A DNA stretch of 24,443 nt from a virus. The notes beneath the pieces are model-generated. The model was not told the origin of the DNA and did not search any database. It saw only the letters and a list, made by a program, of their open reading frames with translations. Positions 6,139 to 11,428 of the stretch are shown piece after piece (within the stretch, counting starts at the first letter, position 1; each line of letters opens with the position of its first letter). Made by a program: the position numbers and the translations under genes. The stretch lies in the IMG/VR virus record IMGVR_UViG_3300008120_000885, positions 1 through 24,443 of that record; one strand, 5' to 3'.

Positions 6139-6684
6139 ATGACCAATGAAGAAGATGTTCTGGCACAAGTCCAGCAGATAATGGACGAGGCAGGCAAGGC
6201 GCTTGGCTCAGACAGACCAGAGAGTATCAACTCTGAGTTCAGAGCAGTAGAGCAAGCCATGTGGGGCGAACTCGGCAAGATAGATGAGACACACCAGATG
6301 TTCTCTATCTCAGTTGTAGATGAGCCAAGCGACAGGGAGCAAGCGCTCAACGATGTCACCAACGGCAAGGCACATCTTGTCCAAGGTGATGGCACTATCG
6401 AAGGGCATAGCGCCGACACGCTTGTCAACCTCAAGCATGTCGCAGATGCCCCAGACATCTACGAGGCACTCAACGACAAGTGGCTCTCACTTGACCTTGC
6501 TAGGGACAAGGACACCGTTGGTGTTCTTGTACGGCTTGGCGCAAAGTCCTCTACGACACCAGACCAAGACGAAGACACCAAGCGCGACTGTACCGTCACC
6601 ATGATGGTGATGGCAGGACACTTGTATGTTGCCGTTAGACAGGAGAAGACCGATTGGTCAATGCGCTACTCACCTTCCATGTAG
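6139..6684 (+). CDS. Operon protein A, N-terminal part: paralogue of the 8909 protein, apparently frameshifted
   Basis: The ATG has AGGAGA five bases upstream. As read, it gives 181 residues. The start MTNEEDVLAQVQQIMDEAGKAL resembles MSNDKELMSEVASIIDEAKERI of the 8909 protein. Near the end, TVTMMVMAGHLYVAVRQEKTD resembles TTTYIMVAAACVTVHKVLPTGD. After about residue 171 the similarity jumps to another frame (see the fragment at 6654), while this frame ends in a short unrelated tail (WSMRYSPSM). Joined, the two parts would make about 223 residues, close to the 228 of its paralogue. The function is unknown. It is the first gene of the AAA+/VWA operon, so it may be a subunit or substrate of that machine. 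Confidence 0.75.
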   Translation: MTNEEDVLAQVQQIMDEAGKALGSDRPESINSEFRAVEQAMWGELGKIDETHQMFSISVVDEPSDREQALNDVTNGKAHLVQGDGTIEGHSADTLVNLKHVADAPDIYEALNDKWLSLDLARDKDTVGVLVRLGAKSSTTPDQDEDTKRDCTVTMMVMAGHLYVAVRQEKTDWSMRYSPSM

Positions 6685-6809
6685 CAGCAAAGATGCTGTT
6701 TGAGCAGAACAGGGAAGTAGCAGAAGCAATCTACAAAGACCTCTCTCGCCAACGCGAGAAGGAAACAAGCAATACCAACAACAAACAACAGTCCAAGGAG
6801 GACAAGTAA
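6654..6809 (+). CDS. C-terminal part of operon protein A in a shifted frame
   Basis: This frame reads RLVNALLTFHVAAKML...AEAIYKDLSRQ. It lines up with RIVQAQYTFTVAPQAM...YKVMLEQALKAL at the end of the 8909 protein, showing it is the missing tail of the preceding gene. The change is from the frame of 6139 to one base earlier, around 6649-6653. One extra C after ACC (AAG ACC CGA TTG) would restore a single gene. Alternatively, the TTG at 6654, which has AGGAGA eight bases upstream, could start a separate 51-residue protein overlapping its neighbour by 31 bases. The last 15 residues are polar and low-complexity. Confidence 0.6.
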   Translation: MVNALLTFHVAAKMLFEQNREVAEAIYKDLSRQREKETSNTNNKQQSKEDK

Positions 6810-6811
6810 CA

Positions 6812-7540
6812 ATGGATACCCAACAGCAAGAAGCAACACTGACAGCATGGCAAAGAGCAGAGTTCGCCATGGAGCACTCCAACAGAGTGCTTCTGTACGG
6901 ACTCCCAGGAACAGGCAAGACCTACTTCGGTCTGACCCATGCGCTCAACGGCAAAGCCTCATACAGGCTTGCTTGCACTGAGGAGATGACAGAAGCAGAC
7001 CTCATTGGCTTCTGGAGGCGCAAGCAAGACGGCACTCTCGGTTGGTACGAGGGCGTTGGCATCAAGGCATGGCGCGAAGGCGCAAGGCTCGTCGTTGATG
7101 AAGTCAATCGCATCAACGGTGATGTTGAGAGCAAACTCATGATGCTGCTTGACACAGAGGCAAGCGCTTCATGGCAGAACCCTGACACAGGCGAGGTGGT
7201 CAAGCCACATAGCGCCTTCAGTGTCGTAGCCACCATGAACGGACAACCAGAAGACCTAGCGCCAGCAGTGCTAGACCGAATGATTGTTCGTTGCGAGGTC
7301 AATGTGCCAAACCCCAAGGCCATTGAGGCACTGCCAGAGTACTTGCGTGCTCTTGCAAGCACCTTCACCTCAAGCGACGCAGAGCACCGTTACTCGTTGC
7401 GCTCCTTCGTGGAGTTCCACAACATGTACCAGCGCTCAGGCAACATGCCCTTCACGGCACAGGTGGTGTTCCCAGAGGTGGCAGAGTCCATCTTGGACTC
7501 ACTCGCCATCGTGGCATCGGAAGTAGGCACTCATGCCTAA
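6812..7540 (+). CDS. MoxR/CobS-type AAA+ ATPase
   Basis: The ATG follows the previous stop by two bases, with AAGGAGG upstream. The 242-residue protein shows Walker A GLPGTGKT (30-37), a MoxR-style insert with EMTEADLIGFWRR and GIKAWREGARL, Walker B LVVDEVNR (93-100), sensor 1 VVATMN (138-143) and the arginine-finger region APAVLDRM (150-157). A short helical lid domain ends the chain, so it is compact compared with cellular MoxR proteins of about 300 residues. The family forms hexamers that remodel proteins or insert metal together with a VWA-domain partner, as in CbbQ/CbbO, NorQ/NorD and cobalt chelatase CobS/CobT. The VWA gene follows directly. CobS-like proteins are known in other phages; the target here is unknown. 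Confidence 0.9.
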   Translation: MDTQQQEATLTAWQRAEFAMEHSNRVLLYGLPGTGKTYFGLTHALNGKASYRLACTEEMTEADLIGFWRRKQDGTLGWYEGVGIKAWREGARLVVDEVNRINGDVESKLMMLLDTEASASWQNPDTGEVVKPHSAFSVVATMNGQPEDLAPAVLDRMIVRCEVNVPNPKAIEALPEYLRALASTFTSSDAEHRYSLRSFVEFHNMYQRSGNMPFTAQVVFPEVAESILDSLAIVASEVGTHA

Positions 7541-8444
7541 AGCCAAGTACGGTGTGAGCAAGTTCGCTCCAGAGTCACTTGATGTTCGCAAGAAAGCCAA
7601 GCACAATCGCTTTGAGTCCACTGGCACAATGCCTACGACTCTTGACGGTATCTCGGTAATCATGTCGGACTCAGAGAAGAGCCACTTGTACTCAGCACCA
7701 GAGTCAGAAGGAGCAGAGTTCAGGCGACTACGACGCTTTGGCTTGCTTCTCTCGCGCTACGGACTTGTCGATAAGAACAAGTTCGCCAAGAAGAAAGACA
7801 TACCGTTGGAGATAGTGACTTGCGCTGAGCGCCTTGTCGCAACATCGGCATACAAAGACATCTACGGTGGAGACCCCACAGTAGGAACAGTCAACCTTGT
7901 GCCTTTGGCGTCAATGCTCAACAGCAAGGACTGTCCACCATCAGCATTAGCCCATGCGTTATCGTATGCCAATACGGCAGCGTTCCCACAACTCTTGGAG
8001 TTGATTGCGAACCACGACATGCGCATGGACTTGCTCAATGTGGCACAGAACTACCTCTCAGAGACCAGCGTCAACTACCACACACAACGCATCAGGACAT
8101 ACATCAACAAAGAAGGCACAGGGAACACTCGTTACACCAACAGTCACTACCAAGACCTTTGTGGCATGTTGATGAGGTCAGTGGACTCTACGGAAGCCCG
8201 AAAGAAGCACCGTGAGCAGCAAGAACTTGAGCGCCAAGCAGAACGGCAACGCAACCTGCGAGGAAGCGACAAGTACAAGCGCCAACCCACAGACAAACTT
8301 GAGGGCAAGCGCATTGCTCGCAAGCCCACACACGGGGCGCAAAGGCAGGAAACTGATACCCATGCCGTATGGCAAGAGCATCAAGTTCATTGCCAGAGAG
8401 GACACCGACCCAGAACAGAGGGTGTTCACTCGCAAGACCCGTAG
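7533..8444 (+). CDS. N-terminal half of the VWA-domain partner protein, apparently frameshifted
   Basis: The start overlaps the ATPase stop by eight bases, so the two are translationally coupled. The first 268 residues look like a helical domain: basic start, then EFRRLRRFGLLLSRYGL, CAERLVATSAYKDIYGG, SALAHALSYANTAAFPQLLELIANHDMRM. A highly charged helix follows (EARKKHREQQELERQAERQRNLRG). After about position 8337 this frame gives an unlikely tail (HAVWQEHQVHCQRGH), while the VWA domain continues one base further on. The join would give KPTHG then RKGRKLIPMPYGK and a protein of about 460 residues with an N-terminal helical domain and a C-terminal VWA domain, the order usual for partners of MoxR ATPases. 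The shift sits at a GGGG run. Confidence 0.8.
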   Translation: MPKAKYGVSKFAPESLDVRKKAKHNRFESTGTMPTTLDGISVIMSDSEKSHLYSAPESEGAEFRRLRRFGLLLSRYGLVDKNKFAKKKDIPLEIVTCAERLVATSAYKDIYGGDPTVGTVNLVPLASMLNSKDCPPSALAHALSYANTAAFPQLLELIANHDMRMDLLNVAQNYLSETSVNYHTQRIRTYINKEGTGNTRYTNSHYQDLCGMLMRSVDSTEARKKHREQQELERQAERQRNLRGSDKYKRQPTDKLEGKRIARKPTHGAQRQETDTHAVWQEHQVHCQRGHRPRTEGVHSQDP

Positions 8445-8916
8445 CAAGGGAGGCATCGTGGTAGTTGACTGCTCTGGCTCAATGTCGTTTGACGAAAGCG
8501 ACCTTGACCGAATCATGGCAGCAACAGCAGGCGCAACAGTAATCTGCTATTCCTCAGGCTACGAACCACAAGGAGCAAACATGTGGCTAGTAGCACAGAA
8601 CGGCAGACGCACAAGTCGCTTGCCCCACTTCCCAGGCAACAACGGTGTAGATGGGCCAGCACTGGAGTACGCAATGTCCTTACGCAAGCACAATGAGCCT
8701 GTTGTATGGATTAGCGACACCAGAGTCACAGGCGCAGATGACACATGCTCCCAGTACCTACGGGACTGGTGCTTGTCGTTCTGTGAGCGCCACGGTGTGT
8801 ACATCACGCCCAACTCCTACGAAGCAGCAAACCTGCTTACCAAGATACAGCAAGGCAAGAAGCCAAGAATACGCAAGTTCCAACGAGCAACAGGAGGATA
8901 CAAGAACTATGTCTAA
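8362..8916 (+). CDS. VWA-domain (MIDAS) protein, C-terminal half of the AAA+ partner
   Basis: From the ATG at 8362 the 184-residue product contains KGGIVVVDCSGSMS, where D36, S38 and S40 form the metal-ion-dependent adhesion site. It is followed by GNNGVDGPALEYA and VVWISDTRVTGADD, which supply the later MIDAS Thr/Asp loop. This is the VWA pattern of MoxR partner proteins. The frame is open back to 8212, but the upstream codons look non-coding before about 8335. The ATG at 8362 has AGGA about eleven bases upstream, so a separate gene is possible; an unbroken fusion with the 7533 gene is equally likely. The VWA module would bind the ATPase ring or a target through Mg. Confidence 0.85.
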   Translation: MPYGKSIKFIAREDTDPEQRVFTRKTRSKGGIVVVDCSGSMSFDESDLDRIMAATAGATVICYSSGYEPQGANMWLVAQNGRRTSRLPHFPGNNGVDGPALEYAMSLRKHNEPVVWISDTRVTGADDTCSQYLRDWCLSFCERHGVYITPNSYEAANLLTKIQQGKKPRIRKFQRATGGYKNYV

Positions 8917-9595
8917 CGACAAAGAACTGATGAGCGAAGTAGCAAGCATCATAGATGAGGCTAAAGAGCGCATCAACAAAGCAAGAGCAGACGAGGCAAA
9001 GAACGCCCTATTGGCATTAGCCAAGCAGGCAGCAGAGGACAACATGCTCCCCACAGGGCAGCAAGTTCTCTTCTACCTCGTGTCAGCAATACCCATCAGT
9101 GATGTGAATGCCGATACGGCAATACGCCCACCTGGGACAGAGGACAAGACAGTAGAGCAACTGCACGAAGAAGGATACACAGGTGGAGCAGTCACAATGC
9201 CCTTCACCTTTGACACCTACGACGACGCAGTAGGCAACCTTGAGAGCAAAGTCGGAGCAATCATTGCCGACTACTCCCAACAACAAAAGCCATGGGCATC
9301 AGTGACATGTCACAAAGAACAAGGCACGACCACATACATCATGGTCGCAGCAGCCTGCGTGACAGTACACAAAGTGCTACCAACAGGCGACACTGTCACC
9401 TCGCACTATGACCCAGAGACAAGTGAGGCAAAGGACATCGACCAAAGCCTCTACAAAGCAGGCAAGCGCATAGTCCAAGCCCAATACACCTTCACCGTTG
9501 CCCCACAAGCAATGAGGAAGCAATTCCCAGAGACCTACAAAGTCATGCTGGAACAAGCCCTCAAAGCCCTAGGAGAAAGCAATGATGAACAATGA
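8909..9595 (+). CDS. Operon protein B, intact paralogue of operon protein A
   Basis: The ATG overlaps the VWA stop by eight bases and has AGGAGG eleven bases upstream. The 228-residue protein starts with a helical, charged region (residues 1-45), then PTGQQVLFYLVSAIP, a central part with TGGAVTMPFTFDTYDDAV, and strands SVTCHKEQGTTTYIMVAAACVTVHKVL. It ends with RIVQAQYTFTVAPQAMRKQFPETYKVMLEQALKAL. The N- and C-terminal segments match the split gene at 6139-6809, so the ATPase and VWA genes sit between two diverged copies of one gene. No known domain was recognised. The pairing suggests a heteromeric component or client of the AAA+/VWA machine. Confidence 0.8.
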   Translation: MSNDKELMSEVASIIDEAKERINKARADEAKNALLALAKQAAEDNMLPTGQQVLFYLVSAIPISDVNADTAIRPPGTEDKTVEQLHEEGYTGGAVTMPFTFDTYDDAVGNLESKVGAIIADYSQQQKPWASVTCHKEQGTTTYIMVAAACVTVHKVLPTGDTVTSHYDPETSEAKDIDQSLYKAGKRIVQAQYTFTVAPQAMRKQFPETYKVMLEQALKALGESNDEQ

Positions 9596-9737
9596 GCCAA
9601 GCGCTTTGCTTATTGGCACTCTTATTGTGCTTCAGGATACGGCAGCCAGTCGCTCTGGTGCTGGACTGTACATCAGAGCAGGCATAGCAACCCTCCTGAT
9701 ACTTGCGTTCTTCTACGCAAGACAAGCAAGCAAGTAG
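9582..9737 (+). CDS. Small single-pass membrane protein at operon end
   Basis: This 51-residue gene starts at the ATG at 9582 (a second ATG follows at once) with AGGAGA five bases upstream, overlapping protein B by 14 bases. The product MMNNEPSALLIGTLIVLQDT... has one clear hydrophobic segment near the C-terminus (IRAGIATLLILAFFYARQ), then a short basic tail. The first hydrophobic stretch (ALLIGTLIVL) may be a second, shorter helix. The tail would sit in the cytoplasm. It could tie the operon's products to the membrane. No family was recognised. Confidence 0.65.
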   Translation: MMNNEPSALLIGTLIVLQDTAASRSGAGLYIRAGIATLLILAFFYARQASK

Positions 9738-9742
9738 CGCTG

Positions 9743-9802
9743 AGAGACTACGGGTAGGCAGCAATAACCCTCCTAACCTCCTGAAACCTGCCCGTAGTCT
9801 CT
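9743..9802 (+). terminator. Hairpin ending the AAA+/VWA operon
   Basis: AGAGACTACGGG (9743-9754) pairs perfectly with CCCGTAGTCTCT (9791-9802), a 12-base stem closed by a 36-base loop. It starts six bases after the last stop codon. Only a weak T-stretch (TTGTTATC) follows, so termination may be inefficient or Rho-assisted. The long loop could also mean an RNA-stability element. Confidence 0.6.
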
Positions 9803-9822
9803 TGTTATCAGCCTGAACCTCG

Positions 9823-9850
9823 TTGCGCTACCGATGTTGCGTGCTAATAC
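9823..9850 (+). promoter_or_regulatory. Conserved upstream element, copy 1 (possible second promoter)
   Basis: TTGCGCTACCGATGTTGCG (9823-9841) recurs without change at 10293-10311. In both places AATACG follows four bases later. TTGCGC, a 16-base spacer and TAATAC (9845-9850) could be an additional promoter; alternatively it is a protein-binding site placed some 45 bases before the TTGACG promoter. Confidence 0.55.
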
Positions 9851-9871
9851 GCACATGCGCCTGCGACCCCC

Positions 9872-9915
9872 CGAACAGCCGTTCGCTTGACGGGGTGGCT
9901 GGGCTGCCGTACGCT
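9872..9915 (+). promoter_or_regulatory. Promoter with inverted-repeat operator, unit 1
   Basis: CGAAC (9872-9876), four bases, GTTCG (9881-9885), one base, then -35 TTGACG (9887-9892), a 17-base spacer and -10 TACGCT (9910-9915). The layout equals that at 6050. Predicted start is near 9922, giving a leader of about 47 bases. Confidence 0.7.
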
Positions 9916-9919
9916 GGGG

Positions 9920-9946
9920 TTGTCGGCGAGATGGTCTCTCTGACAA
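9920..9946 (+). promoter_or_regulatory. Structured mRNA leader hairpin, unit 1
   Basis: TTGTC (9920-9924) pairs with GACAA (9942-9946), and GAGA (9928-9931) with TCTC (9935-9938) around a TGG loop, leaving a 3x3 internal loop. The apical part is shared with unit 2 while the outer stem differs in sequence but is still paired. It is followed by CAGGAGGG, a very strong ribosome site. Confidence 0.5.
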
Positions 9947-9968
9947 GCACTCAGGAGGGTGCTACATC

Positions 9969-10250
9969 ATGAACAAGCAAGATGAAGAAGCAATGAAGCA
10001 ACTGGAGGGTGCCAAGCAACAACTGTTGCGTGGTACTTGGACAAGTCCAGACACTACAGCCAAGAAAGAAACTTGGTACATTCAGTGCCATGAGACTCAA
10101 GTGGCTGGTAAGCCTGAGGCTGGTCGGGTTGTCTATGTGACGAAGTCACGAGGAGCCTTCCAGTTGGTGGAACTGGTGGAGAACAAGGGTGCTAAGACCG
10201 ACAAGAACGGTCTGGCTGTGTCACTCTGGACTGCCAAGGTTCTTGCCTAG
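9969..10250 (+). CDS. Small basic protein, tandem copy 1
   Basis: This 93-residue protein is translated from a strong site (AGGAGGG, ten bases upstream). It has an N-terminal helix (DEEAMKQLEGAKQQLL), then a beta-rich part: GTWTSPDTTAKKETWYIQC, AGRVVYVTKSRGAFQLVELVENKG and a final LAVSLWTAKVL. The segment SPDTT-KKETW and KSRGAFQLVE are identical or nearly so in the 10448 protein. Each copy has its own promoter, leader and terminator, which suggests high, separately controlled expression. No known family was recognised; the fold may be a small beta-barrel able to bind nucleic acid or protein, but this is inference. Confidence 0.78.
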   Translation: MNKQDEEAMKQLEGAKQQLLRGTWTSPDTTAKKETWYIQCHETQVAGKPEAGRVVYVTKSRGAFQLVELVENKGAKTDKNGLAVSLWTAKVLA

Positions 10251-10265
10251 TTGAGCAAGGGAGTT

Positions 10266-10294
10266 GGGGGGAGGCGCAAGCCTCCCCCCTTCTT
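10266..10294 (+). terminator. Rho-independent terminator, unit 1
   Basis: GGGGGGAGGC (10266-10275), loop GCAA, GCCTCCCCCC (10280-10289), then TTCTT. A perfect 10-base GC-rich stem with a GNRA tetraloop, 15 bases after the stop. Confidence 0.9.
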
Positions 10295-10320
10295 GCGCTA
10301 CCGATGTTGCGCGTGAATAC
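10293..10320 (+). promoter_or_regulatory. Conserved upstream element, copy 2
   Basis: An identical 19-base TTGCGCTACCGATGTTGCG, here directly after the unit 1 terminator, again followed by AATAC (10316-10320). TTGCGC to GAATAC spacing is 16 bases, as in copy 1. It marks the start of the duplicated unit. Confidence 0.55.
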
Positions 10321-10346
10321 GTGCAACGTGGGGGTATGTGGGAGGG

Positions 10347-10391
10347 GCGAACAGGTGTTTGTGTTGACATTCTCGGTGGGTTCGCTAAGGT
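10347..10391 (+). promoter_or_regulatory. Promoter with degenerate inverted-repeat operator, unit 2
   Basis: GCGAAC (10347-10352), four bases, GTTTGT (10357-10362), one base, -35 TTGACA (10364-10369), a 16-base spacer and -10 TAAGGT (10386-10391). The right half-site has decayed while the -35 is a perfect consensus, so unit 2 may respond differently from the other two promoters. Confidence 0.7.
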
Positions 10392-10397
10392 GGTGGG

Positions 10398-10422
10398 TGC
10401 CGAGGGGATGGTCTCCGAGGCA
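10398..10422 (+). promoter_or_regulatory. Structured mRNA leader hairpin, unit 2
   Basis: TGCC (10398-10401) pairs with GGCA (10419-10422). GGGGA pairs with TCTCC around a TGG loop, and between the two stems GA faces GA (10402-10403 and 10417-10418), a tandem G-A mismatch typical of stable RNA. It shares the A-TGG-TCTC apex with the unit 1 leader and is followed by CAGGAGGG. Confidence 0.5.
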
Positions 10423-10447
10423 AGCCCTCTCAGGAGGGGGGCTCAGT

Positions 10448-10735
10448 ATGGCAACAGCAAAGGAACAGAGGCTCAACGGCCTCAAGAAGGCAATTGGCGA
10501 CATCCCACGTGGCAAGTGGTACTCACCAGATACCACCACGAAGAAGGAGACATGGTTCGTATCCGTGGCTCAAGGTCAAGCGGTAGGGATGCCTATCGAA
10601 GGTGACTATGTGTGGGTTGCTAAGAGCCGAGGTGCCTTCCAATTGGTGGAGGTCACCACGCAAGCAGGGGAGCACGTTGACAAGGAGGGACTCAAGCGAG
10701 CCCTCTGGAATTGCAAGGTCGTGAACGACCTCTAG
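10448..10735 (+). CDS. Small basic protein, tandem copy 2
   Basis: This 95-residue product starts at the ATG at 10448, after AGGAGGGGGG; the same frame is open further upstream, but that part overlaps the promoter. It starts with a helix (AKEQRLNGLKKAIGDI), then GKWYSPDTTTKKETWFVSVAQGQ, GDYVWVAKSRGAFQLVEVTTQAG and LKRALWNCKVVNDL. It is clearly homologous to the 9969 protein: the SPDTT, KKETW and KSRGAFQLVE blocks match, while the N-terminal helix and the centre have diverged. Having two diverged copies kept in tandem suggests different partners or promoter-specific expression. No function was recognised. Confidence 0.78.
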   Translation: MATAKEQRLNGLKKAIGDIPRGKWYSPDTTTKKETWFVSVAQGQAVGMPIEGDYVWVAKSRGAFQLVEVTTQAGEHVDKEGLKRALWNCKVVNDL

Positions 10736-10742
10736 AAACCCG

Positions 10743-10790
10743 AGGGGAGGGGCTCGAGCCGCAAGGCTCGGGCTCCTCCTCTTTTTTTTT
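10743..10790 (+). terminator. Strong Rho-independent terminator, unit 2
   Basis: An 18-base stem (10743-10760 with 10765-10782, a few G-T pairs), GCAA loop, and a run of nine T. It is the strongest terminator in the window and separates the early or middle genes from the late genes. Confidence 0.95.
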
Positions 10791-11155
10791 GCCCAGAAGG
10801 AACTAGGGGTATGCCGCTACCGTAGGGGGGTGGGGAGTCAATATACTCGTTCTCTCTATAGAGCCATTTCTTTGGTAGCCCAAGGTTAAGAGTCAGGTTT
10901 ATCTTTTGGCTTCGGCTTCTACTGGCTATCGGCTACCTGTTGCTAGTTGTTCTTAGCCCCCCCAAGTTCTGTTTTACGTCTGAACCCGTCTGTTCTGTAT
11001 ACCGAAAGAAGACGACAAGCAACGGTCCCCTTTTCAGGCCACTATCCCGTGCGGTCTAACCATGCTGCCCTGGCTGTTGTAAGCGAGGAGGAATGTAACC
11101 GTTTAGGGTCCGTATTCGTTCTGTTGTGCGCTAGAGGGTAGCAGGTGATTTCGGC
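10791..11155. other. Gene-free region before the late genes
   Basis: About 390 bases with no convincing gene. It holds another CGCTACCG (10814-10821), a possible -10 TATACT (10842-10847) without a clear -35, and the palindrome CTCTATAGAG (10854-10863), whose first nine bases also occur at 4076. Some TC-rich stretches and short GGCTTCGGC-type repeats follow. An open frame at 10947-11141 has poor coding character. No tRNA could be folded on either strand. It may hold a promoter array, a packaging site or a small RNA. Confidence 0.55.
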
Positions 11156-11183
11156 GGGTTGCAACATGTGCTACTCTTTTTTT
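11156..11183 (+). promoter_or_regulatory. Putative late promoter 1 (extended -10, near-leaderless)
   Basis: GGGTT (11156-11160), six bases, TGTGCTACT (11167-11175), C and seven T. The part TGC-TACTCT (11169-11177) is an extended -10 box ending six bases before the ATG at 11184, which itself has no ribosome site. The same block occurs before the gene at 13404. This is the arrangement expected for leaderless mRNA, which is frequent in Actinomycetota. Confidence 0.5.
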
Positions 11184-11408
11184 ATGGCTGACAAGAAGAA
11201 CAAGAAGGGTTTGACCCGCGGGCAGATGGCTCAGGCTAAGCGTATGTCTGGTCAGGCTGGAGTGATTTTGGCCAATCAGAGGTACTTGGAGAAATATGCA
11301 AACCCTGGTATTGGTTTGGTGTTCCCGAAGACTGGTCGCAAGTTGACGGTGTCTGAAGAGTTGGCTAACTTCCGTGCTGACCCTCGGTTGAAGAAGAAAA
11401 AGGGTTGA
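11184..11408 (+). CDS. Small basic protein preceding the terminase
   Basis: I prefer the ATG at 11184, giving MADKKNKKGLTRGQMAQAKRMSGQ and 74 residues; in-frame starts at 11145 (GTG) and 11166 (ATG) add an odd, Cys-containing leader. There is no Shine-Dalgarno site, but an extended -10 lies just upstream, consistent with a leaderless message. The protein is basic at both ends (LKKKKG at the C-terminus) with a helical centre (VILANQRYLEKYA). Its place directly before the large terminase would suit a small terminase or packaging factor, yet no helix-turn-helix is evident. I do not recognise the family. Confidence 0.65.
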   Translation: MADKKNKKGLTRGQMAQAKRMSGQAGVILANQRYLEKYANPGIGLVFPKTGRKLTVSEELANFRADPRLKKKKG

Positions 11409-11428
11409 CGTTAGGTTTCTGGCTGTAA

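Noticed and set aside
7284-7526. 80-codon alternative frame in the AAA+ ATPase gene
   Set aside because: It lies fully inside the ATPase, is Ser/Cys/Trp-rich and lacks any motif, as expected of a shadow frame.
8212-8361. Extension of the VWA gene back to the GTG at 8212
   Set aside because: The residues encoded (SSKNLSAKQNGNATCEEATSTS) look like an out-of-frame reading of the charged helix of the 7533 gene.
9592-9687. Short frame from the ATG overlapping the end of protein B (ATGA)
   Set aside because: The 9582 frame covers the same bases, has a proper AGGAGA site and gives a membrane helix; the shorter frame ends early.
10960-11090. Possible tRNA-like sequence, minus strand (CAGCATGGTTAGACC)
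   Set aside because: It recalls a D-loop, but no acceptor stem, anticodon stem or TTCGA loop can be drawn on either strand.
10947-11141. 64-codon plus-strand frame in the gene-free region
   Set aside because: Its residue content looks random, it has no ribosome site at its start, and it shows no recognisable motif.
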